A DNA stretch of 8,838 nucleotides from Deinococcus sp. Leaf326 (GTDB lineage Bacteria > Deinococcota > Deinococci > Deinococcales > Deinococcaceae): positions 1 through 8,838 of the forward strand of contig NZ_LMOM01000051.1 in the NCBI RefSeq assembly GCF_001424185.1, in the 5' to 3' direction. The position numbers and the translations under genes were made by a program. Each line of letters opens with the position of its first letter. The first letter of the stretch is position 1. This document shows, piece by piece, positions 1-6,001 of this stretch. A model generated the notes under the pieces. It searched no databases. It was not told the DNA's origin and was given only the letters and a program-made list of their open reading frames with translations.

Positions 1-90
1 GGGAAGAGCAGTGGCTTGATCGGTGGTCATGCGTCAGCTTGCCAGACACGTGTGAAAACCGTCTACAGCGCCAAAATCCGTGTTTAAGTA

Positions 91-348
91 GTGCTAGGAA
101 CAGCCCTCGCCCGGCAATCCCAAATTTTCGAGCAGGTCAACGCTTCTCTGGTCGATACCCATGTCCAGAAGGGCACTCTCGCCGAATGGTTCGACGAACG
201 CGGTGGCCAATACGAGAAACACGCTGTTCTGCAGCAAAAAATCCAAGCGCAACTCACCCCACCCCTGCTGGCGGTCTGTTTCGCCCTCGTGTGCTTCGCA
301 CTGATGCTGACCCTGTGCGCGCCTCAACTCCGCCTCCTGCTTCCCTGA
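91..348 (+). pseudogene. Fragment of a PilC/GspF-type (T2SF domain) protein
   Basis: This 85-codon stretch aligns by eye with the first T2SF repeat of the PilC encoded just downstream. Both share an AL-x-R start, an IF motif, LV, a GTL/NTL turn, a DR(x)nYE segment and a hydrophobic helix ending in PQ. T2SF proteins form the inner-membrane platform that links pilus motor ATPases to pilin assembly. A full member has about 400 residues and two such repeats, so most of the protein is missing. The frame opens with GTG at 91 but has no ribosome binding site, and a TAA (85-87) sits directly upstream. The frame before that stop shows no clear similarity. It also lacks the usual AGE-x-SG motif, having THVQKG in its place. 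I read it as the decayed tail of a second platform gene. A real half-size protein read from an upstream start is less likely. The homology is seen directly; the broken status is inferred. Confidence 0.6.
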
Positions 349-373
349 TCCTTCCTCGCTCCAGGAGTTTCCT

Positions 374-1585
374 ATGCCCAACTTTGCCTACAGTGGCTTC
401 AATCCCCAGGGTGCGGTTAAAGGCGTCATCACCGCAAAAGACAAGGCGGCCGCCCTGGCCGATCTGAAAGAGAAGAACATCACCGCCAAGAGTCTCGCAG
501 TCGCCAGCCCCCTGAGCCAGAACATCAAGCTGCGAGATCCTCTTCCCAGCGGCACTGACATGAGCCTCCTCTGTAGCCAGCTCGCCCTGATGGACCGGGC
601 CGGCGTCAACCTGCTCGAAACCATGACGTCTCTCCTCCAGACCACTGCCAATCAGAAGCTCAAAGACGCCCTGCATGACATTCGAGACGGCGTTTCCCGT
701 GGTCAGGAATTTCCTATCGCCCTCGGCCGACACCCCCTGATCTTCGACAAATCCTTCGTCGCGCTCGTCAAAGCTGGGATTCGCACCAACACCCTATCGA
801 CGACGCTCGACCGCGTGAGCACCATGTACGAACGCAACGTCAAGGTGACCCAGGAAGTCCGCGGTGCGCTCGTTCAGCCCGCGATCACCATCGCCATCGC
901 CATTGCCGTCGTGATCCTGCTGTCCATCATGGTGATTCCCCAGATGCAGGGCATGCTGGAGGGTCTCAACGTCGCCCTCCCGCCCCTGACCAAGATCATC
1001 CTCGGCTTCTCGGCCGTCGTGCGAGGGCCCATTGGCCTCCTCCTGCTCGCCGTCATCGTCGCGGCCGTCATCTTCGTCCAGCGCTACATCAAGACCGATC
1101 AGGGCAAGACCAACTTCGATAAGTTCGTGTTGCGTATCCCTAAAATTGGCGATCTGGTCCTCCTGGGCAGCCTCAGCCGCGTCAACCGGACGCTCGCCAC
1201 CCTCCTGAGCAACGGCATCGCCAAAAACGAGGCCATCGGTATCGCCGCCGAAGCCAGCGGCAACCGCGTCCTCGAAGACGTTCTCCTTCTCGGCCGCAAG
1301 AGCGTCGAGCGCGGCGATCACCTCTATACCGTGCTCGAAGCCCACCCCAAACTGTTCCCCGCCACCATCACCGGCATGGTCCGAACCGGGGAATCCAAAG
1401 GTGAGCTCTCCGAAATGCTTGACCGCGTTTCGGACTTCTACGAGCGGCAAGTCGAGACGGACGCCCGCAACCTGACCAAGTACATCGAGCCGTTCATGAT
1501 CGTCTTCCTAGGCGTCATCGTCGGCGGCCTGGTCCTGGCCGTCATGCTCCCACTCAGTGAAGTCATCAAGAACCTGAGCACCTGA
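374..1585 (+). CDS. pilC: Type IV pilus inner-membrane platform protein PilC (GspF family)
   Basis: The 403-residue protein has the normal length and layout of PilC/GspF. A short N-terminal segment (MPNFAYSGFNPQG) is typical of the family. Two T2SF repeats follow at about residues 61-190 and 262-392, with membrane helices near 170-190, 221-236 and 372-391. PilC sits in the cytoplasmic membrane, is moved by the assembly and retraction ATPases and feeds pilins into the growing fibre. The second repeat keeps the family motif (RTGESKGEL, 337-345) and the IEP before the last helix. The first repeat has KAGIRTNTL (133-141), so the usual E and SG are missing there. The ATG has AGGAG six bases upstream. 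It is followed after 85 bases by four prepilin genes on the same strand, which fits one pilus operon. The ATPases and prepilin peptidase are not in the window. Confidence 0.93.
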   Translation: MPNFAYSGFNPQGAVKGVITAKDKAAALADLKEKNITAKSLAVASPLSQNIKLRDPLPSGTDMSLLCSQLALMDRAGVNLLETMTSLLQTTANQKLKDALHDIRDGVSRGQEFPIALGRHPLIFDKSFVALVKAGIRTNTLSTTLDRVSTMYERNVKVTQEVRGALVQPAITIAIAIAVVILLSIMVIPQMQGMLEGLNVALPPLTKIILGFSAVVRGPIGLLLLAVIVAAVIFVQRYIKTDQGKTNFDKFVLRIPKIGDLVLLGSLSRVNRTLATLLSNGIAKNEAIGIAAEASGNRVLEDVLLLGRKSVERGDHLYTVLEAHPKLFPATITGMVRTGESKGELSEMLDRVSDFYERQVETDARNLTKYIEPFMIVFLGVIVGGLVLAVMLPLSEVIKNLST

Positions 1586-1591
1586 ACTGAA

Positions 1592-1623
1592 GGAACGCCT
1601 GCACCCCCCGGCGTTCCCGGGGG
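1592..1623 (+). promoter_or_regulatory. Two overlapping, mutually exclusive hairpins between pilC and the first pilin gene
   Basis: Stem A pairs GGAACGCC (1592-1599) with GGCGTTCC (1610-1617). Stem B pairs CCCCCGG (1605-1611) with CCGGGGG (1617-1623). They share bases 1610-1611 and 1617, so the transcript cannot form both fully. No T-run follows, so a classical terminator is not supported. Such a structure could protect a processed 3' end, or tune how much transcript passes from pilC into the pilin genes. The pairings are seen in the sequence; the function is inferred. Confidence 0.4.
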
Positions 1624-1670
1624 CTTCGTCTGCCGGAAGGATTGCCATTCATAGCGCCAGGAAGGACTTC

Positions 1671-2150
1671 ATGACCCAGAATCCACACCCCTATCAGGGG
1701 CACAACGTACCGGTCAACCAGAACCGCCCACACCATGAAGGCATGAGAGAGGAGGGATTTACCCTGGTCGAGATTTTGATCGTCATCGCCATCATCGGCA
1801 TCCTGGCCGCCGTTCTCGTGGGGAACTTCAGCGGATCCCTCCGGACAGGCAACCGTACAGCTGCCAAAGCCCACGGCTATCAGGTCAGCCTTGCGATCCA
1901 GCAGTGGCTCAGTCAGTCTCCAGTCCGCACCGTAAGTAGCCTGACCGGGCTGAACTGTGCGCAGGGCTATGCCCTCATCAGCACAGGCCCACAGGCCAAC
2001 AACGCCCTGGCGAGTGGCCAGCTGGGCTGGAAGGCTCCGACCGGGTCCATCACGTGCAGCATCGCCCAGGGCACCAGTGCCCGCACCGCGCTCGTCACGA
2101 CCAAAGTCACGGGCGACAGCAAGACCTTCGTCAATGGGGAAGCGCAGTGA
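1671..2150 (+). CDS. Type IV prepilin, PilA-like
   Basis: The 159-residue protein has a prepilin signature: after Gly29 comes FTLVEILIVIAIIGILAAVL, with Glu at mature position +5. A prepilin peptidase would cut after Gly29 and leave about 130 residues. The mature part has two cysteines (LNC and ITC), likely one disulfide, and ends in a V-x-TGDSKTFVNGE segment reminiscent of PilA-type subunits. The start at 1671 is chosen because AGGAAGG (1659-1665) lies five bases upstream; this gives an unusually long 29-residue leader. An internal Met25 (1743) would give a five-residue MREEG leader but has only a poorly spaced GAAGG one base away. The proline usual near mature position 22 is a glycine here. 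Whether this is the main fibre subunit or a minor one cannot be settled from the sequence. Confidence 0.85.
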   Translation: MTQNPHPYQGHNVPVNQNRPHHEGMREEGFTLVEILIVIAIIGILAAVLVGNFSGSLRTGNRTAAKAHGYQVSLAIQQWLSQSPVRTVSSLTGLNCAQGYALISTGPQANNALASGQLGWKAPTGSITCSIAQGTSARTALVTTKVTGDSKTFVNGEAQ

Positions 2151-2554
2151 ATACCTCCGGCTACACCCTGATCGAGGTCTTAATCGTCATCGGCATCCTG
2201 GCGCTGGTCATGGCCCTGGTCGTCAGCCGCCTCAGTCGCCCGAGCGACCCTGTGGCGCCCTTCGCCGCCGGCATGGTGAGTTACCTCAACAGCGTTGCCG
2301 CCGACGCCTCCAGCCGTGAGCAGGGCGCGTGCGTGAGCTTGCACGAGGGACAGATCGTCACCACGCCAGCCCTGACACCGGCGCCACTGCTCCTGCCCCA
2401 AGGGGTGACAGTAAATTTGCCAGAGTTCTGTTACGACGCCAAAGGCAGAGTTTCTACAGCGCAACGCCTCACCGTCGCGTCAGACGATGCCTCCACCACC
2501 GCCGACGTCCTGATCGACCCGGGCTACGGCAACGCCCGCCTGGGAGTGAACTGA
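2147..2554 (+). CDS. Minor prepilin, GspH/FimU-like
   Basis: The 135-residue product opens MNTSG|YTLIEVLIVIGILALVM, a very short leader with Tyr rather than Phe at +1 and Glu at +5. The C-terminal part (EFCYDAKGRVSTAQRLTV) resembles the late strands of GspH/FimU/FimT minor pilins, which often read like F-x-P-x-G. Two cysteines (GACV and EFCY) may form a disulfide. The start is GTG at 2147. It overlaps the TGA of the preceding gene in the form GTGA, and GGGGA (2136-2140) lies six bases upstream, so translational coupling is likely. Position in the cluster (H, then I, then J type) matches the conserved order of minor pilins that prime pilus assembly. Prepilin status is secure; the GspH-like label is less so. 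Confidence 0.85.
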   Translation: MNTSGYTLIEVLIVIGILALVMALVVSRLSRPSDPVAPFAAGMVSYLNSVAADASSREQGACVSLHEGQIVTTPALTPAPLLLPQGVTVNLPEFCYDAKGRVSTAQRLTVASDDASTTADVLIDPGYGNARLGVN

Positions 2555-2949
2555 TGCGCACTCAGGCCCACCGCCAGGCCGGCTTCACGGTCATCGAGGT
2601 CCTCGTGGCCTTTGTCGTCCTGTCCATCGGGATCGGCATGATCATCCAAAACAACATCGCCCTGACCGAAATCAACAGCCGAGCAGAAGTGCAGTCCCTC
2701 CAAGCCACCGCCGCCGAAGCTCTCGCCGAGCGTTACGCCGCCCAGAGCCTCCCCACCGGGTCCACCATCCAGGGCAACGTCAGCGCCGCGGTCCCCCTCC
2801 GCGATCTCGACAACGAGCGGGACCGTGCCGTCTGGAACGTCCTGGCCTACACCGTCGCCCGTCCTTCCACCGACCGCGTCACCATCACGGTCTCCCGCCG
2901 GGACATCCCCAACGACTCCAATGCCCTCGTCATCGAGGTCACCCCCTAA
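2554..2949 (+). CDS. Minor prepilin, GspI/PilV-like
   Basis: The 131-residue product starts MRTQAHRQAG|FTVIEVLVAFVVLSIGIGMI. The leader has 10 residues, with Phe at +1 and Glu at +5. The segment EVLVAFVVLSIGIG is typical of the PilV/GspI group, whose members usually carry LVALVVLSIG. The rest is short and acidic, with no cysteine. ATG at 2554 overlaps the TGA of the gene before it (ATGA), and GGGAG (2542-2546) precedes it, so it is very probably co-translated. In type II secretion and type IV pili, the I-type subunit joins the H- and J-type subunits in a tip complex that starts fibre assembly. Family membership is clear from the N-terminus; the specific subtype is inferred from this motif and gene order. 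Confidence 0.87.
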   Translation: MRTQAHRQAGFTVIEVLVAFVVLSIGIGMIIQNNIALTEINSRAEVQSLQATAAEALAERYAAQSLPTGSTIQGNVSAAVPLRDLDNERDRAVWNVLAYTVARPSTDRVTITVSRRDIPNDSNALVIEVTP

Positions 2950-2970
2950 TGCCCCCACAAGGAGATTTGG

Positions 2971-5082
2971 ATGCGTCATCCCCCAGATAAAACGCGTGGC
3001 TTCACGCTCATCGAGGTCCTGGTCGCCATCGCGCTCCTCGCCGGCCTCTTCTACAGCGTCGGACCGCTCCTGACCCGCAGCACCCAGGCCAACCGCCAGA
3101 CAGTCCTCGCTGCAGGAGCCAACAGCAGCATCACCCGGCTCGGCGAACAGATCGCACAGGACATCCGCGGCGGCGAAACCCTCCTCGCCAGCGCCAGCGT
3201 CAATAGCCTGGACATGTACAAGCTCCGCCAGGAGATCGTCTTCGACCTCAACCGCGGCCACGACCGCTATCAGGGCAAGACCCTCCACATCCTCAACAAC
3301 GCCTTCGCGAGCTACGTCGGCAAGGACGTCATGATCGTCGGCAGCCAGGGCGAGTACATGCCCACCCGTGTTGTCTCCAGTACGCCTGACGGCACCGGCA
3401 GCGTGGTCGAGTTCAGCTGCAACATGAACATGCCGGGCGGGATCACTGCCTTCACCTATGGTCAACTCAAGCTGGAGAAGACCGCTCAGGGCCTGGTGCG
3501 CACCAAGACGGACAACGGGGTCTCTGCTGCCCAGGTTGTCGCCACCAACGTCGACAAGCTCGTGTTTGAACCCACCTACGGCGCTGCCGCTGGGCGCTTC
3601 ACGGCCACGGCAAAGGCGCCTGCGCCTCGATTGAGCAACCAGAAGCTCGACGGGGTCAACTACGCGATCACCAGTAGCGACGAGCAGCCCGTGATGGCCG
3701 CCGGCTATGTGCAGCTGGGCCTGCCGGGGATCTACCCCTGGCCCTGCAACGCCAACCCGGTCGCCCCCCCCAACAATCTGGGCAAGCTGGGCCTGAACGT
3801 CACCCTGAACGAGGAACTGGTCGGTCCGGCGACCCTGCGGCCGAGGGTCTACGTGCGCGGACCAGGCCTGTCGACCACCAAGACGACGTTCGGTGCGCAG
3901 GTGTACGACAAAATCGCGGCCGGCACGTACATCGGGAGTGCTGACCCCATCACTGTCGGGAACATCATCTACGACCCGCGCGTCGCCCGCAGCCCGGCCA
4001 AGATCGGCAACGGCCTGCAGGAAACCATCTTCGTGGACTACACCGTCCGCAAGGGTCGAGTAGTCGTCCAGGTCAGCGGTCTCCCCACTCCGCCCCCTGC
4101 GAGCGGCTTGGTGACCTTCAGCGGCCCGGAGACGGTACAGGTACCGGCCCAGACCGGCGCACAGGAAGTTCGACTCACCCCTGGGACCTATGGGATCAAC
4201 GCGGACCCGATTGGAGCCTACGTGCCCACGGTCAGTGTCTCGACGCTCGTTGTTGACAGCACCACCAACACGGTCGTGACGATCAATTACGCCGTGCCGA
4301 AGGGTTCGATCAACGTACAGGTTACGGGTCTGCCTGCGACGTACACGGGTGGTTCGTCGATTCGGGTGAGTGGGCCAGAGAGTGCCACGATCCCCGCCGC
4401 CAACGGTGGTGCCACGCTCCTGCTCGTGCCGGGGCAATACACCGTCCAAGCTGACGATGCTGGTACTTACAAGCCCACAATTAGTACGACCACCCTTCAG
4501 GTCGACAGCAATAAGACCACTACTGTCACCATCAACTACGCCGATAGCACGCCTCCAGTCCCTGGAGGGCCGCCTCTGCCAGGTGATCCCGTTGTACCTG
4601 TTCCTGGTGGACCACCAATCCCTGGCGGCCCTCCAGCGCCGACTGATGGCAACTTCGCACTGTACTTCTATGATCCAGGTAATACTTTCGATCTAAGTCC
4701 GTTATTTATCTGGCAGTATAGGTTGGGTAGTCTATACAGAACTTTGACAGTAACGAGCGCGTCTACAGTCTTAACTCTTGATCCCAAAGATACCTATGTG
4801 GTTCAGACACCTAGTCGAGAAGCACAGGAAAGTTGTGAATATCCTATTGGAAATCCAGAAGACATGCATTGCTTTATCACCAGCACTGCTATAACCTCAA
4901 TACCTGATTTTAAAAGGGATGTTCAAGTCATGAATTTAACTACGTTTAGAGGGATTAAAAATGGAGTCGTTCTAATAGGCATAGACAAACGGGGTGGTGG
5001 CCGGGGCGGACAAGGTGGCTGTGCTTACCCCAACTATTACGACGAAGTGACCAAACAATGTCTAAGACCTAAAGGCTTTTGA
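2971..5082 (+). CDS. Giant modular minor prepilin (GspJ/PilW position) with repeat stalk and distinct tip domain
   Basis: The protein has 703 residues, while a normal GspJ/PilW pilin has about 200-350. It opens MRHPPDKTRG|FTLIEVLVAIALLAGLFY, a standard prepilin signal. Residues 35-250 look like a J-type pilin body (SITRLGEQIAQDIRGGE resembles the family's LARDLR segment). Then come a divergent copy (about 272-359) and two clear copies (361-443, 444-526) of a beta-rich repeat ending in a T-x-x-x-V-x-Y strand. A proline-rich hinge follows (527-557, PGGPP repeated three times), then a 143-residue C-terminal domain (561-703). That domain has four cysteines, a Gly-rich run (674-683) and a final C-x12-C motif rich in Tyr. 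I do not recognise this last domain. The start has AAGGAGA (2959-2965) five bases upstream. By analogy with Thermus ComZ and other large minor pilins, it probably caps the fibre and binds a surface, a partner cell or DNA. The DNA encoding the last domain is markedly AT-rich. Confidence 0.85.
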   Translation: MRHPPDKTRGFTLIEVLVAIALLAGLFYSVGPLLTRSTQANRQTVLAAGANSSITRLGEQIAQDIRGGETLLASASVNSLDMYKLRQEIVFDLNRGHDRYQGKTLHILNNAFASYVGKDVMIVGSQGEYMPTRVVSSTPDGTGSVVEFSCNMNMPGGITAFTYGQLKLEKTAQGLVRTKTDNGVSAAQVVATNVDKLVFEPTYGAAAGRFTATAKAPAPRLSNQKLDGVNYAITSSDEQPVMAAGYVQLGLPGIYPWPCNANPVAPPNNLGKLGLNVTLNEELVGPATLRPRVYVRGPGLSTTKTTFGAQVYDKIAAGTYIGSADPITVGNIIYDPRVARSPAKIGNGLQETIFVDYTVRKGRVVVQVSGLPTPPPASGLVTFSGPETVQVPAQTGAQEVRLTPGTYGINADPIGAYVPTVSVSTLVVDSTTNTVVTINYAVPKGSINVQVTGLPATYTGGSSIRVSGPESATIPAANGGATLLLVPGQYTVQADDAGTYKPTISTTTLQVDSNKTTTVTINYADSTPPVPGGPPLPGDPVVPVPGGPPIPGGPPAPTDGNFALYFYDPGNTFDLSPLFIWQYRLGSLYRTLTVTSASTVLTLDPKDTYVVQTPSREAQESCEYPIGNPEDMHCFITSTAITSIPDFKRDVQVMNLTTFRGIKNGVVLIGIDKRGGGRGGQGGCAYPNYYDEVTKQCLRPKGF
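4051..4548 (+). repeat. Two tandem protein repeats (about 83 residues each) in the giant pilin
   Basis: Copy one (4051-4299) begins KGRVVVQVSGLP and ends TVVTINYAVP. Copy two (4300-4548) begins KGSINVQVTGLP and ends TTVTINYADS. Shared landmarks are a GP-E-x-x-x-(I/V)PA segment, a PG(T/Q)Y turn, a D-x-x-G-x-Y-x-PT stretch and an (L)-x-VDS strand. This looks like an immunoglobulin-like or PEGA-like beta sandwich, used as a rigid stalk in surface proteins. A more diverged copy seems to precede them at about 3784-4047. The repeat is seen in the protein; the fold is inferred. Confidence 0.7.
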
Positions 5083-5089
5083 ATATCGA

Positions 5090-5119
5090 AAAGGGGGCGA
5101 GATCAATCTCGCCCCCTTT
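5090..5119. terminator. Bidirectional terminator between convergent genes
   Basis: AAAGGGGGCGAGAT (5090-5103) pairs perfectly with ATCTCGCCCCCTTT (5106-5119), a 14-bp inverted repeat with a GC-rich core. The A-run and T-run at its outer edges give a short U-tract on either strand. It lies seven bases after the stop of the giant pilin and 14 bases beyond the stop of the convergent CAP lipoprotein gene, so it can end both transcripts. Confidence 0.85.
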
Positions 5120-5133
5120 CTCATCTCAACGTT

Positions 5134-5913
5134 TTAGTACATTACAGCGGTCCAAGAATTTCCCCACTTATTATTACTTACATCCGGCGTAGCGTAGCTA
5201 TGGCCAGCTCCAAAGCTTGTGAAAGAGGGATACATAATAGCCGTACAGTGTCCAGGGCTTAACATCCAATCTCTTACGGCGCTTTCCGTAGAGTTACGGC
5301 CCGTGATGACTATTTCCCCAATGTAGCCAACTTCGTTCACGCCCAGTTCCCTGTAGGCTCGAACCTTTCTTTCGGTAGGACTTGCGCCATAAAAGTAAGA
5401 GCTGTTCGTAGCAGTTTCATTATGGAACTCATAGCCTACATTGCTCATGTATTCAGCGTGCTTACGTGACATAAACGACAGAACGCCATTGTATGTCAGA
5501 GGATTGCGCGGCGAAAAGTTATTGGCCGCACACGTCCCAGCAATAGCATCTACGCCATTGATTTTCCCGGTAGTACGAACTTCATTGATTAGGTTAAGAA
5601 CTTCGATTTCTTGCGCGGAAGGCGAAACGTAAATCGTGCCTTCTGGGGTCCCGTTACCAGATCCCACAGCAGCACCGGCTGTCGGTAGGAAGGGTGCCGT
5701 CGAAGGAGGATTCGTCGGGGGATTCGTCGGGGGATTCGTCGGAGGGGTTGTTGGCGGGTCCGTCGGAGGATTAGTGGGTGGGGGGGTATCCGTTGGAGGC
5801 AGCTCAGTCGTGGGGGGTATGGTGATAGGTGGATTCGTAGGAGGTTTGATATCGGTGCAGGCGCTCAGGCCGAGCACCAGGCCAGCGCAGAGCAGGAGGG
5901 GCAGTCGTTTCAT
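5134..5913 (-). CDS. CAP-domain (SCP/PR-1, YkwD-like) lipoprotein with Pro/Thr-rich stalk
   Basis: The 259-residue protein begins MKRLPLLLCAGLVLGLSAC, a lipoprotein signal with lipobox LSAC and lipidated Cys19. Residues 23-70 are a Pro/Thr/Asn stalk built on NPPT units. Residues about 98-259 are a CAP domain: KHAEYM (152), a FH pair (His164), GE (Glu200) and the signature WMLSPGHC (215-223) followed by IM-x-PSFTSFGAGH. His164, Glu200 and His222 are the expected cavity residues. Cys128 and Cys223 could form a disulfide. CAP proteins act outside the cell and have diverse, often unknown roles; none is known to be shared by this bacterial branch. The start has GGAG only two bases before ATG. GC content over the domain is about 48-50% by hand count of two lines (5161-5220 and 5281-5340), well below the pilus genes. 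It ends head-to-head with the pilin gene across a shared terminator. Confidence 0.88.
   Translation of the reverse strand: MKRLPLLLCAGLVLGLSACTDIKPPTNPPITIPPTTELPPTDTPPPTNPPTDPPTTPPTNPPTNPPTNPPSTAPFLPTAGAAVGSGNGTPEGTIYVSPSAQEIEVLNLINEVRTTGKINGVDAIAGTCAANNFSPRNPLTYNGVLSFMSRKHAEYMSNVGYEFHNETATNSSYFYGASPTERKVRAYRELGVNEVGYIGEIVITGRNSTESAVRDWMLSPGHCTAIMYPSFTSFGAGHSYATPDVSNNKWGNSWTAVMY
5708..5743 (-). repeat. Three tandem 12-bp units encoding NPPT in the lipoprotein stalk
   Basis: The unit GGATTCGTCGGG (+ strand) occurs at 5708-5719 and 5720-5731, and with a last-base change at 5732-5743. Degenerate units continue beyond it. Each unit is four codons, so strand slippage would change stalk length without breaking the frame. 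Confidence 0.85.
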
Positions 5914-5938
5914 AACTCCAGTTCTGCACCAAACAGAA

Positions 5939-5981
5939 CGCTTGTCAAGCGGAGATGCTCTGCGCGCTATGGCCTAGGCCA
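5939..5981. promoter_or_regulatory. Two palindromes in the divergent promoter region
   Basis: CGCTTG-T-CAAGCG (5939-5951) and TGGCCTAGGCCA (5970-5981) are perfect palindromes within the 88 bases between the lipoprotein and Gre-family genes. On the - strand the first contains TTGACA (5948-5943), a consensus -35 box for the lipoprotein gene, although the matching -10 would be the poor AGAACT. On the + strand TAGAAA (5992-5997) lies four bases before the ATG at 6002 and could be the -10 of a nearly leaderless transcript. The palindromes are certain; a role as operators is inferred. Confidence 0.4.
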
Positions 5982-6001
5982 AGTGCAGGTCTAGAAATCG
6001 C

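Noticed and set aside
794..1450. A 218-codon open frame on the - strand opposite pilC
   Set aside because: Composition (Asp/Glu/Gly/His-rich) is typical of an antisense shadow, and pilC on the + strand is unmistakable.
1735..1746. A three-codon minigene (ATG AAG GCA TGA) overlapping the pilin leader
   Set aside because: No ribosome binding site, and so short a frame is expected by chance.
2524..4449. A 641-codon open frame on the - strand
   Set aside because: It lies opposite the prepilin genes, is dominated by Asp/Val/Gly/Arg as expected from the complement of GC-rich codons, and matches no family. The + strand has prepilin signals and ribosome binding sites.
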